Source: Myxococcota bacterium
GTDB lineage: Bacteria > Myxococcota_A > UBA796 > JAFGLY01
Reading direction: 5' to 3'
Assembly: GCA_024276675.1 (NCBI GenBank)
Contig: JAJRWT010000091.1
Span: forward strand, 103,797-167,796
Length of the DNA stretch: 64,000 bases
In this document: piece by piece, positions 52,957-61,243 of the stretch
How the letters are laid out: the number at the start of each line of letters is the position of its first letter
Position numbering within the stretch: the first letter of the stretch is position 1
Program-made: the position numbers and the translations under genes
Notes under the pieces: generated by a model
Database searches by the model: none
Told to the model about the DNA's origin: nothing
What the model saw: the letters and a program-made list of their open reading frames with translations, nothing else

Positions 52957-54708
52957 TTACCAGAGAAAATATACTCGAACCAGGTCATCCTCGGCCAGGA
53001 TTGGGAAACGATTCTTGAGTACCCGTAGTGCGGGAAGAAAGGCATCTGCCACGAGCCTGCCCCGGTGGACCACAATGTAGCGAACTCCTGTTGATCTGGC
53101 GGTATCAAGAAATTCATCCATGCCGAGATCGTTCCGGGCCATGTGACGAAGGGCGGCCAACACCTGGAAAGCGGCGCGATTGGCCCCGGTGTTCAGACCT
53201 GCTGCCAGCGGCTTTTCGTGGATCACCTGTTCGTAGAGGTAGGAGTTGTTGGTGGCTACCGGAAGGTTGAGTACGGCGCCTGTTTGGGCTCCTCGAAGAG
53301 TCTCCATGGCAAGCGAGTGGGGCACCTCGGTCAGGGCAGGCAGGCCCCTGGCAGGAGAAACAAGCCTTGCTTCGACAATTATTAGCAGCAGAGCCAGGAC
53401 CGTGTGAGGCATCCTGCCTTTGAAAAGCAACGTGGAAGATGAGTCGGCGAGCAAGGCGATGGAGAGGACGGCCAGGACCGACAGGCGGTAGAGCAGGGAA
53501 AGCGTGTCGAAGCCCGGTAGTTTCTCAAGCAGCATGTACGGCAGGGGCAGGGCCAAGCCTGCCAGGTCCAGGGGAAAGCCGTCCTTTACCAGTGTAGGGC
53601 CCATGGCCAGCGTCAGGGACAGCAGGGCAGCGAGCCACAGGGCCGGCTTTGGAAGAGCTGCTCTTGCGAGAATGGAGCTTTCGTCCCGAGAATATCGCAG
53701 TTTTTCGGTGGCGTGGGGTTTCCGTCGCCCATTACCGGTGGAGGACTGCGGGGCAGAGTTGGTTCTTCGAAAAACAGCACCTGCCAGGGCGATGGCCAGC
53801 AGCCCGTAGCCCAGGTAGGCCAGGTGAGCGTAGTCGCCGGGAGAACCTTCCAGATGCTGGAAGTCCGGGGAGCGGAAATCCCCTGGGACGAAGAAGATCC
53901 GGGGATCGGCTGGACCGATGGTCCTTCGAAGCCTGGTGAGGTCTTCCTTCCCCTTTATTTCGACAAGCCCTTCCGGCGATTTGGCGAGGCTGCGGGTGGC
54001 AAGGGCGAGGGGGGCCGTTGCCGCAAAGGCCAGTAGGGCAACCGGAAGAAGGCGCTCGAGACAGTGGAGGCGGGGAAATGGAGGAAAGCCTGCCAGAATG
54101 ATGGATACCAACAGAAGCCATGCGGCGACGGTCCCGTACCAGCCGGCCAGCGAACAGAGAAAAAGCGCAGCCGCCGCCAGTAGTTGACTGGACAGGCCCT
54201 TGTGATTCAGGGCCCGCAACATGAGGAGGCCTGCAAGCGGAATGGTTCCTACGGCCAGGGCTTCGCTGGCTCCATTGTGGGCGTTGGAGATCACTATCGC
54301 CGAGAGCCCGAAACCAAAGCCCGAGAGCCAACCGCTGCCGCCGAGGGCCTTCCCCAGGGCGTGTGCCGCAAGTGCGGCGAAGAGCAGGTGGGCAAGCACC
54401 AGCAGGTTGTAGGTGACAACGGGGCCCAGCAGGGCCACCAGCGGTGCCCCGAGGAAACAGTTGAAGGGATCGGCCACCAGCAGCAAGCCACCGGCGGGGT
54501 GGTTCAACAGGTCTGTGTGCAGGGGAAACTCGGCGCTTGCCAGGCGACCCTCCACCCACCAGAGTGACCAGAGGCTGTTCCACACATCGGAGCGTCTGCC
54601 CCCAACCACCAGGCTGCTCATGTTCGTCGCTACTGGCCATGTGAGCGCCACGGCGGTCGATGAATAGACCAGCAACGGGAGCATGAAGCCGCGTATCCGG
54701 GAGAGCAT
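52957..54708 (-). CDS. Polytopic membrane protein of unknown function (GT-C-like or polymerase-like)
   Basis: The 583-aa protein has about ten hydrophobic helices. An N-terminal periplasmic-looking segment, VVGGRRSDVWNSLWSLWWVEG, resembles the first loop of GT-C membrane glycosyltransferases. There is an extended soluble C-terminal tail. I cannot assign a family with confidence; a role as a GT-C glycosyltransferase or O-antigen polymerase-type protein is a guess from topology and cluster position. Start ATG 54708 is weakly supported (no clear ribosome binding site); an in-frame TTG at 54711 and an ATG about 27 nt downstream are alternatives. Confidence 0.6.
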   Translation of the reverse strand: MLSRIRGFMLPLLVYSSTAVALTWPVATNMSSLVVGGRRSDVWNSLWSLWWVEGRLASAEFPLHTDLLNHPAGGLLLVADPFNCFLGAPLVALLGPVVTYNLLVLAHLLFAALAAHALGKALGGSGWLSGFGFGLSAIVISNAHNGASEALAVGTIPLAGLLMLRALNHKGLSSQLLAAAALFLCSLAGWYGTVAAWLLLVSIILAGFPPFPRLHCLERLLPVALLAFAATAPLALATRSLAKSPEGLVEIKGKEDLTRLRRTIGPADPRIFFVPGDFRSPDFQHLEGSPGDYAHLAYLGYGLLAIALAGAVFRRTNSAPQSSTGNGRRKPHATEKLRYSRDESSILARAALPKPALWLAALLSLTLAMGPTLVKDGFPLDLAGLALPLPYMLLEKLPGFDTLSLLYRLSVLAVLSIALLADSSSTLLFKGRMPHTVLALLLIIVEARLVSPARGLPALTEVPHSLAMETLRGAQTGAVLNLPVATNNSYLYEQVIHEKPLAAGLNTGANRAAFQVLAALRHMARNDLGMDEFLDTARSTGVRYIVVHRGRLVADAFLPALRVLKNRFPILAEDDLVRVYFLW

Positions 54709-54948
54709 CAAGGTACCCGGGCTGGCTCTGGGGGGAGCGTGAGGCCTTTTGGCATCTTGCTGGAAAGTACCCGCCGGCAGCAGAGAAGTCTGCCCGCGGC
54801 GACTCGCTTTCGAGTTTTCCGAGCCAGGAACATCCCAGCAGTTTGACCCAACAGCCGCATGGCCTCAGGTGATGTCACAGGTGGACCAGGGGGCTTCCCG
54901 AAAAAAGGAGGCGTTGCGGGCCATGGGCTAGTACTTCGGGTGGGTGGG

Positions 54949-55353
54949 TCAATAGTCGTCGTCCACGATGTCGTCGGCATCGAAGGCCAGGTTCATGTCA
55001 AACTTGCGCCCCATGTCGTAGATTTCGTCGTCTTCCTGGAGCCAGTCGACCTCGCAGAGCCTTTCGATTGTGACGAGTACTTCTTCAGCGGTGAGGTTTT
55101 CTTCGTCCATCATTTCGAGTTGCTCCATGAGCATGTCCTGGAAAGGTGCATCCAGGTCGCCTGCGATTTCCAGGTAACCGATGATGTCGTCGCCCTTGTC
55201 GAACTCGAGTTCCAGTTCTTCGGCCAACTCCGGGAGCTTTTCCACAACCAACTGGGCCAGTTCCTCGGCGTCGGGGGTGTTCACTATTTCGTCGATATAT
55301 TCATCCAACTGCTCAACAAGCAGATCTCGTATCTCCTGTGGCAGCTCGATCAT
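54949..55353 (-). CDS. Highly acidic small protein of unknown function
   Basis: The 134-aa protein starts at ATG 55353 with AGGAGG 5 nt upstream, a strong ribosome binding site. It has no signal peptide and is rich in Asp, Glu and Leu, with predicted helices (LVEQLDEYIDEIV, LAQLVVEKLPELAEELELE). The last residues are strongly acidic (DADDIVDDDY). I do not recognise the family. It is divergent from the next glycosyltransferase gene, with a palindromic element between them. Confidence 0.7.
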   Translation of the reverse strand: MIELPQEIRDLLVEQLDEYIDEIVNTPDAEELAQLVVEKLPELAEELELEFDKGDDIIGYLEIAGDLDAPFQDMLMEQLEMMDEENLTAEEVLVTIERLCEVDWLQEDDEIYDMGRKFDMNLAFDADDIVDDDY

Positions 55354-55470
55354 GGCATCCTCCTGGAGCGAGTGTCGCCTTTGCATAGCGAAAATGCCAC
55401 CGAGGATCAAGCCTGATCATGTGCATTCGCAGAGATTGTCTGCTTCTGTTTTGTGATAGAAACGGTTTGG

Positions 55471-55488
55471 ATATGCTAATTGGCATAT
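55471..55488. promoter_or_regulatory. palindromic element between divergent genes
   Basis: ATATGC and GCATAT form inverted arms separated by 6 nt in an AT-rich patch between the leftward acidic-protein gene and the rightward glycosyltransferase gene. It could be an operator or lie over a promoter. No regulator is identified. Confidence 0.3.
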
Positions 55489-55598
55489 TCTCCACATATT
55501 TGCCGGGATCGGGTTCCTCTCGGAAGGACCGGCCGTCCGGGAGTTGGAACGTGTTAGGCCAGGGTTTCAGCCGGCAAAACGGCCCGATGGAGTTGTGA

Positions 55599-56744
55599 AT
55601 GCGTCTCGTCATGTTGACTTCCGACTTTCCCAGGACTCCGGACACCCCGACCGGTGGAGTTGCCTCTGCCGTGTCCTGCCTTGTCTACGCTCTGAAAGAG
55701 CAACGGCCCGAGATGGAGATCCACGTGGTACATCTTGGGGTCGAGTCTACGGCAGCACCCATCTCCGTGGGTGGGTCCCAGTTCACCTATCATGCCGTTG
55801 CCCAGAGCAGGCTGACCACCTATTCGCCCTCTGCTGCACTCATTCAACGACTCACGTTACCATTGCTGAAGCACATCGACCCCCACGTGGTCCACGTGCA
55901 GAACCAGGGCTCGCTCATGGACCCGCGCTCATTTCCCTCGGTGCTGACGGTGCACGGCATTCTGGAACGTGACACCTACTACAGGGCCCGCAGGTTCAGG
56001 CGCCTCCGAACGGCGCTGTTGGCCAACAGGGAGGCCCCCCCACGCGCACGCTACAGGCACCTGATCGCCATTGCTTCCTACGTGGTACAGCAGATTCCGG
56101 AACAGGATCGTGGCCGGGCTCATCTCATACCAAACCCCGCCGAAGACCAGTTCTTCGACAACGAGAACCGTGCTTCCGATTCTCCTCCCATCATTCTTCA
56201 GGTGGGTGGGGTCATTCCACGAAAGAACGCCAGGGCCACTATCCAGGCTGTGGGGATCTTGAAACGTCGGGGAATAGACTGCCAGCTTCGCCTGGCGGGC
56301 CCCAGGTCTGATGGGCCGTATGCCGCGGAGCTGGACGCCCTGGTGTCTCGCCTGGGCTTGGACGACAGGATCCGTTTTCTCGGAGCCGTTCCACATTCCC
56401 GCCTTCGCGAACACCTTGCCAATACCAGGCTTCTCGCGCTCCCATCGTTCCAGGAGACCGCTCCCGTGGTTATCGCAGAGGCCAATGCCATGGGTGTGCC
56501 TGCCGTCGTCAGCCCGGCAGGTGGTTGCTCGGAGATGGTGTCCGATGAGTATACCGGGCGGGTGGCCGATCCCCGTTTCCCGGAATCATTGGCGGACGCC
56601 ATGCAGGATCTGTTGGAAAACCCCGAGTTGGCTTCCATCTACGGAACCCGTGCCCGAGAGCGTGCTGAACGCTACAGGGCATCCAGGGTGGCGCAGGCCA
56701 CGCTCAAGGTCTATGATCTGGCCATTGCCGAACGTGGTGCCTGA
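55599..56744 (+). CDS. Glycosyltransferase family 4
   Basis: The 381-aa GT-B enzyme has an N-terminal acceptor domain start (MLTSDFPRTPDTPTGGVASAV). A donor-domain motif ILQVGGVIPRKNARATIQAVGIL and the E-x7-E site PSFQETAPVVIAEANAMGVPAVVS place it in GT4. GGAG lies 6 nt before the ATG. It stands alone on the plus strand, with minus-strand genes on both sides, so it is probably expressed from its own promoter. Acceptor and donor sugars are unknown. Confidence 0.85.
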   Translation: MRLVMLTSDFPRTPDTPTGGVASAVSCLVYALKEQRPEMEIHVVHLGVESTAAPISVGGSQFTYHAVAQSRLTTYSPSAALIQRLTLPLLKHIDPHVVHVQNQGSLMDPRSFPSVLTVHGILERDTYYRARRFRRLRTALLANREAPPRARYRHLIAIASYVVQQIPEQDRGRAHLIPNPAEDQFFDNENRASDSPPIILQVGGVIPRKNARATIQAVGILKRRGIDCQLRLAGPRSDGPYAAELDALVSRLGLDDRIRFLGAVPHSRLREHLANTRLLALPSFQETAPVVIAEANAMGVPAVVSPAGGCSEMVSDEYTGRVADPRFPESLADAMQDLLENPELASIYGTRARERAERYRASRVAQATLKVYDLAIAERGA

Positions 56745-56775
56745 GGAGCAGTTCCAGGAACTCTGACCTGTACTG

Positions 56776-57336
56776 CTATTGAAATGGGCTCGTGGTGGGT
56801 GCAGTGTCGTCGAAGGTGTCTTCGTAGATATCGAAGATGGCGGTGTCTTCTTCGAAGTATTCCAGGGGTTCCTCTATGACCTCGACGGATGTTTGGCCGG
56901 GTTCGGCTTCGGTTTCGCCCACGTAGCCCTCGGCTTCGTTGCGATACTGGCGTGCCTTGGCCAGGGCGATGGTGAGCTTCCGGTACTCGTGTTCAGCAAG
57001 GTCGAGATCACCGTCGTCGATGGCTTGTTCCATCTTGAGGGCTGAGGACTGTGACACTTCGTAGAGGGCTCTCAGGGTGGCAAGAGCAGTGCCAAGGTTC
57101 TGGGTGAGGGCGGCGTCCTGCTCGCGTTCAGCATCTTCCAGCATGGAGGACACGTCATCGACCGCCATCTTGATTTCATCCAGGGCCATGTCGGCGAAGC
57201 GGAGCATTTCTTCGGGGGAGACCCTGTTGCTTTGTTCGAGCTGCCCGGTGATGTCGTCCTGTGCCATGGCTTCAGGCAGGGAGAACGCGGCGAGGGCGAG
57301 AGCTGTGAAAGCGAGAAGAGTTGATCCGGGTTTCAT
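56776..57336 (-). CDS. Secreted helical protein of unknown function
   Basis: The 186-aa product has a signal peptide (STLLAFTALALAAFSLPEAMA, cleaved near residue 25) and GGAG 7 nt before its ATG. The mature part is helical with charged coiled-coil-like stretches (about 40-130) and an acidic C-terminal tail rich in Glu/Asp/Thr. No known motif is seen. It probably lies in the periplasm. The preceding glycosyltransferase gene converges on it. Confidence 0.65.
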   Translation of the reverse strand: MKPGSTLLAFTALALAAFSLPEAMAQDDITGQLEQSNRVSPEEMLRFADMALDEIKMAVDDVSSMLEDAEREQDAALTQNLGTALATLRALYEVSQSSALKMEQAIDDGDLDLAEHEYRKLTIALAKARQYRNEAEGYVGETEAEPGQTSVEVIEEPLEYFEEDTAIFDIYEDTFDDTAPTTSPFQ

Positions 57337-57463
57337 TGGTTGATCTCCGTTTGCGGAAGACGTTTCCGGGTCGACACGCGGCCAACCGTTCTGCTGATGG
57401 AAGCGCTATCCAGCTTTCCAATATACGATAGATCGTCAGAATGTGAAGCCTGTTGAGTGTTTT

Positions 57464-58501
57464 TCAGGAAGACACCTTACGGTTTGCCGATGATATTCCA
57501 GGTACGAAGGCGGCATCTTGCTGAATTCGGTTCCAGTTGTTTTTTATCCATTCCACTGTGATGGCAAGTCCTTCCTCGAATGGAACTCCGCCAGGTTGAT
57601 ATCCGATGAGGCCTCTGGCTTTTTCTACGCTGGCGAGCAGGCGTGACTTGGTGTCCCATACTCGCCTATCTGTGTACTGGATTCCCGCTTTGGATCCCGT
57701 GAGATCCACCACGAGTTCTGCCAGGTAGCCGATTTCGATTTCTCGCCCCGAAGCCAGGTTGAACTCGTGGCCCACTGCTTCGTCCATGACACCTGCTCGA
57801 AGCAGGCCATCGGTGATATCCCCCACCCAGGCGAAATCCCTGGTTTCTTTCCCGTTTCCGGTAATCACGAGAGGCTTTCCGGAGAGCGCCCAGTATATGA
57901 AGTTGGGTATTACGTTTCGATACTGGCCGGGGATTTCGCCTGGACCATAGGAGTTGAAAAACCGGGGCTTGACGATTTTCAGGTCGTGGTGGTGGTGGAA
58001 GAAGTTCGAATAGAGTTCCCCCAGCATTTTTGTGATTTGATAGGGAGTGGTCAGATGCATGGAGATGAAGTCTTCCTTGAAGGGAAGGGGATTCTCCGCA
58101 CCGTAGATGGCACAACCGGAAGATGCGTATATAAACCTGTCAATACCGTTCATTACGGAGTATTCCAGGAGACGGAGTGTTCCCAGGCCGTTCACCTGCA
58201 GGTCTTTTTCGGGATAGTCCACCGAGTTCTGGTTGGCAAAAAAGGCCGCCAGATGGAATACAACGTCGGGCTTTTCCAGGAAGACCCGCTTGAGCATGAC
58301 TTCGTCTACTATGGAGCCCTGTACGAACAGCAGGTTCGGTACCTGGGGGAGGTTCCATATTCGGGAGCTGGACAGGTCATCCAGGACGATGATCATTTTT
58401 GGGTCCAGCTTGCCCAGCGCGGCCACGAGATTGCTGCCAATTGCCCCGGCTCCTCCCGTGACGAGAATGGTCTTACCCCGGTACTGTGCTTTGTAGTCCA
58501 T
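57464..58501 (-). CDS. NAD-dependent sugar epimerase/dehydratase (extended SDR)
   Basis: The 345-aa protein has the NAD motif VTGGAGAIGSNL at residues 14-25 and the catalytic YxxxK as YQITKMLGE. ASSGCAIYG supplies the third triad residue. The C-terminal region has FAWVGDITDG, as in UDP-sugar and GDP-sugar epimerases. The N-terminus resembles WbpP/GalE-like enzymes, but the substrate cannot be set. GGAG lies 7 nt before the ATG. It is read opposite to the first SDR gene and is the last gene before the 59 kb intergenic region. Confidence 0.85.
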   Translation of the reverse strand: MDYKAQYRGKTILVTGGAGAIGSNLVAALGKLDPKMIIVLDDLSSSRIWNLPQVPNLLFVQGSIVDEVMLKRVFLEKPDVVFHLAAFFANQNSVDYPEKDLQVNGLGTLRLLEYSVMNGIDRFIYASSGCAIYGAENPLPFKEDFISMHLTTPYQITKMLGELYSNFFHHHHDLKIVKPRFFNSYGPGEIPGQYRNVIPNFIYWALSGKPLVITGNGKETRDFAWVGDITDGLLRAGVMDEAVGHEFNLASGREIEIGYLAELVVDLTGSKAGIQYTDRRVWDTKSRLLASVEKARGLIGYQPGGVPFEEGLAITVEWIKNNWNRIQQDAAFVPGISSANRKVSS

Positions 58502-58780
58502 ACTTTAACTCCGACAGGCGGTATTTCCAGGAAAAGCACCTGGAGGAAACAAGCGTTGCGGTTGAAAACAAGAGATTCCCGCACCTGCCATGGAGAATAA
58601 CACCTAGGCACTCGGCTCTCACTGGAGATTTTCCATGGTCAGGCTGGAAAGACCGGCCCACGAGAGGTGGGAAGGTCAGCGGTCTGTATCTGGGTCGCAG
58701 GTTCCATCTTTCGCGCAGTGCTGGGGAAAATAACCGGGTCGTCACGATTGTGCCCAGGCAACCCTTCAACCATAGCCTCT

Positions 58781-58812
58781 CCGGAGATGGGAGCCATTTC
58801 AGGATGGGAACT
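58781..58812 (+). repeat. 32-nt dispersed intergenic repeat, copy B
   Basis: It matches 9230-9261 at 30 of 32 positions. Here the right half, AGGATGGGAAC, is also the left arm of a perfect hairpin at 58801-58828. Confidence 0.6.
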
Positions 58813-58828
58813 CTCTGGTTCCCATCCT
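58801..58828. other. perfect 11-bp inverted repeat
   Basis: AGGATGGGAAC and GTTCCCATCCT pair exactly around a 6-nt loop (TCTCTG). The stem overlaps the right half of repeat copy B. There is no U-tract on either strand, so it does not look like a simple terminator. It could be a REP/palindrome-like element or part of an RNA structure. Confidence 0.7.
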
Positions 58829-58921
58829 GGATTGGCGGACCGAATGGCCGGCTCCAGCCAGCCTGGAACGGCGTCCTGGTCACCTGCGAGGCGACCGTCG
58901 CGCTTCCCGGCAACGCCATCC

Positions 58922-59010
58922 CGTTCCCGCGGGCGACCGGGTGACGGTCATCTGCTCGTGGCAGTGGAGGGAATCATCGCAGCGTTCCCGCGGGCGACCG
59001 GGTGACGGTC
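58922..59010. CRISPR. candidate minimal CRISPR array: two exact 28-nt repeats, one 33-nt spacer
   Basis: The 28-nt unit at 58922-58949 recurs exactly at 58983-59010, with 33 nt between. Identity stops at both ends of the unit. The repeat begins CGTTCCCGCGGGCGACC and is GC-rich with short internal inverted complementarity (CCCG/CGGG), somewhat like type I-E repeats (GTTCCCCGC...GCGGGGATGAACCG). Two copies alone could be a chance duplication. The geometry and the CARF/ring-nuclease operon next door raise the odds of a remnant array. No cas1/cas2 or cas6 is visible. Confidence 0.4.
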
Positions 59011-59056
59011 CCGGTCAGGAACCGGGTTGGACCCTTGGATACAGGCAGGGTGGGTC

Positions 59057-60892
59057 TCATCCCTCCAAGCCCCGGGCCCTGATGGCAGCCCAGAGGTTGC
59101 GGCGGCGGCGGTGTTGGCGGCGCCAGAGCTGGTACAGGCGCTGGTAGGAAGGACGGTCGAGGGCGTGCAGCACCGCAAGCCAGTCTGCGTGAACATCGTA
59201 GCGGGATTTCGAGGCACTTGCCGGATCAGGGACCAGCAAGGCAGCGAAACGCGCCCAGACCGCCATCACCGTCGGGAACAACCTTGCTGCGCCCATGCGG
59301 CCAAGCCAGTCCCGGCGCGAGCGGTCCAGGTCCGGTTCAGAGACGCGTTGCGCGGCCAACAGGGATCTCATGCGTGGGGCCGCCGCATCCAGGCGCCGCC
59401 CGTCGTCGAGGTCCAGGGTCAGGCATTCCAGGGCACTCCGGGCGGCCTGGAACGCCTGCTTATTGGTGGAGGCGCCATTCAACCAGGCTCGAAGCCGCTG
59501 GCGGAAAAATGCCGGCTCGATGCCTTGCCATGCGGCGTCGGCCAGCAGGGGGATCCAGCTCTTGGCCAGGTCGCCGCTCCCTTGGGAGTGCCGGGTCACC
59601 CTTTGCCGCCAGAGCAGGAAGAACCGCTGGGCCAGCTCGGCGTGGCCGCTGGATTCCAGCTCCCGGAGTCGCTGCACAACCGATGTCCAGTCGGTCCAGG
59701 CCTGGAACAGGTGGGCCTGCAAGCCCAAGGCGGCGGCCAGCTCGGCGTGTTGGGCGCCGGCGGCGAGCCGCTCCCAGCGTTGGAGGAAGGCCAGCAGGAC
59801 CTCGCCTTGTCGGTGGTACCTGTCCATCGACGGCATGTCGACCAGCAGTTCCCCTACCGGGTCGAATTGCCGCTCCTCGCGCCGATATCTCAGGAGCCCC
59901 TGGAGCGCGACCTGGATCACGGCCGGGCCTTCCTCCCAGGCATGGCGCTGGAGGATGTCGTCCAGGAGGGGAATCGAGAGCCGCCAGTCGGCGGACAGGC
60001 AATGGTGGCAGAGGGAGAGGACCAGCTCGGGACGGTGGCGTTTGGCAAGGGCCTGGTTGACGGCGTACCAGTGAGAGTGTGGGTGTTGGAAGGCAGGCAG
60101 CCAGTGATGGGCGTCGGCGTGGGCCCAGAGTCCCTCCAGCAACTGGCGCTGCTCCTCGTGCGGGAGATCAAGCACGAATTCCAGCAGGGCACCACCCTCG
60201 AGCGCCCACTTCCCGGCCTCCGCCTCTGCCCTGCGGATCCGATCCATTGTCGCGAATATCGGAACGCCTTCTCCATCGTTCCCGGCCCTGCGGTCAGCGA
60301 GCCGCTCCCAGCGCAGTATGCACGTGGTGACGGACCCGCACACCAGGCCCTCCCCATCAATTGTGCCGAACCACTCGGGCAGCCCATCACCCAGCTCCTC
60401 CAGGCTCTCGGCCACGGTCTCCAGCATAGAGAAACCCGGGTCGAGGTCGCCTTCCAGCACCCGTTCCAGCAAGGGGGCCATCCTGTCTGCGATCCTGTCC
60501 AGATCCGCCGACAGGGAGTGGCTGTCGAACCATGGAGGATTCCAGTGGTGATCTCGTTCCACGTAGCGGCCATCTTCCAGGTCCGCTTCGTCGATGCATT
60601 CGTGCCAACTGGCCCAGGCCTGCTCCCATTCCTGCAGGATTCTGTTGTCGCTCATCCTGGCGGACGATGGGCCAGTGAGGGATGCCATGCCGGCCTGCCC
60701 GGCCAGCAGCCCCCCCAGGGTTTGGGCTGTGCCAGGTTCCAGGCTCTCCAGGAGCGAGGCGCGCCCATTCGTGTCCAGCGATAGAAGCGCGTGTGCCAGC
60801 ACCTGCTCGATCTCGAGGTCCGAGAGGCACTGGCGCAGCAGGGCGATGAACGACGATACTTGGCGCTGGGGGGGAGTGGCAATCCTGGACAT
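59057..60892 (-). CDS. Unknown 611-aa protein, third gene of the CARF-Crn2 operon
   Basis: The product is 611 aa from ATG 60892 (GGAG 7 nt upstream); an ATG at 60898 is the alternative. It has no signal peptide or membrane helix. The sequence is Trp/Leu/Arg-rich and looks almost entirely helical, with a basic C-terminus (LWRRQHRRRRNLW). I recognise no domain and see no Walker, HNH or PD-(D/E)xK motif. It lies 15 nt downstream of the ring-nuclease-like gene and reads in the same direction. It is therefore probably co-expressed, and its function may relate to cyclic oligoadenylate signalling (inference from context only). Codon use is strongly GC-rich, as in the two upstream genes. Confidence 0.75.
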   Translation of the reverse strand: MSRIATPPQRQVSSFIALLRQCLSDLEIEQVLAHALLSLDTNGRASLLESLEPGTAQTLGGLLAGQAGMASLTGPSSARMSDNRILQEWEQAWASWHECIDEADLEDGRYVERDHHWNPPWFDSHSLSADLDRIADRMAPLLERVLEGDLDPGFSMLETVAESLEELGDGLPEWFGTIDGEGLVCGSVTTCILRWERLADRRAGNDGEGVPIFATMDRIRRAEAEAGKWALEGGALLEFVLDLPHEEQRQLLEGLWAHADAHHWLPAFQHPHSHWYAVNQALAKRHRPELVLSLCHHCLSADWRLSIPLLDDILQRHAWEEGPAVIQVALQGLLRYRREERQFDPVGELLVDMPSMDRYHRQGEVLLAFLQRWERLAAGAQHAELAAALGLQAHLFQAWTDWTSVVQRLRELESSGHAELAQRFFLLWRQRVTRHSQGSGDLAKSWIPLLADAAWQGIEPAFFRQRLRAWLNGASTNKQAFQAARSALECLTLDLDDGRRLDAAAPRMRSLLAAQRVSEPDLDRSRRDWLGRMGAARLFPTVMAVWARFAALLVPDPASASKSRYDVHADWLAVLHALDRPSYQRLYQLWRRQHRRRRNLWAAIRARGLEG

Positions 60893-60907
60893 GGCCATAC
60901 TCCGGGT

Positions 60908-61243
60908 TCAATGTCCGGCAGGGGGGAGCAACTTCAGTCCATACCACCGGATCACGGCTCCTTCGGGCAGCGTGGTGGCACCCTCTGCCAGCCGAGGCCC
61001 GATGTACTGACCCACCAGAGTCCGCGAGTGCTCGTCCAGCGTGACGGCCTCTCGCCGCACGGGTACCGGTATGCCCAGTTGCGCCTCGAACAGGGCCGCC
61101 GTGGTGGCATGGCCAACATAGGATTCGGCCCCTTCGGCCCACTGCCTGGCCTGCTCCAGCGAAAGGCGCAGCACTTCCAGGTGCGCATGATCGGCATGAC
61201 CGAGCATGCCCAGGCTGAAGGCATTGAGCAACAGAGTCCTCAT
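60908..61243 (-). CDS. Crn2/AcrIII-1-like ring nuclease (DUF1874 family)
   Basis: The 111-aa product resembles the DUF1874 proteins, which include the viral anti-CRISPR AcrIII-1 (SIRV1 gp29) and cellular Crn2. These cleave cyclic tetra-adenylate (cA4) and switch off type III CRISPR signalling. Shared features seen here from memory of the family are an N-terminal LLLNAFSLGML, a central SYVGHATTAALFEAQLGIPVPV and a C-terminal LPEGAVIRWYGLKLL. His45 in VGH aligns with the catalytic histidine (His47 of SIRV1 gp29). ATG 61243 overlaps the stop of the CARF-like gene by 4 nt (ATGA), indicating coupled translation. The assignment is by sequence recollection, not a search. Confidence 0.75.
   Translation of the reverse strand: MRTLLLNAFSLGMLGHADHAHLEVLRLSLEQARQWAEGAESYVGHATTAALFEAQLGIPVPVRREAVTLDEHSRTLVGQYIGPRLAEGATTLPEGAVIRWYGLKLLPPAGH

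Larger units (their letters stand above)
58502..59056. other. intergenic region of 555 nt with hairpins, a dispersed repeat and a two-repeat direct repeat unit
   Basis: No gene is recognisable. From left to right it holds a short hairpin (CCCAC...GTGGG, about 58655-58669), the dispersed repeat copy B (58781-58812), a strong perfect hairpin (58802-58828) and the 28-nt repeat pair (58922-59010). Another short stem, CCCGGT...ACCGGG at 59010-59026, stands 30 nt before the 3' end of the 611-aa gene and lacks a U-tract. Confidence 0.6.

Noticed and set aside
59027..60784. Long plus-strand reading frame opposite the 611-aa gene
   Set aside because: It is a Pro/Gly/Arg-rich GC-driven shadow of the minus-strand gene with no conserved motif and no start signal.
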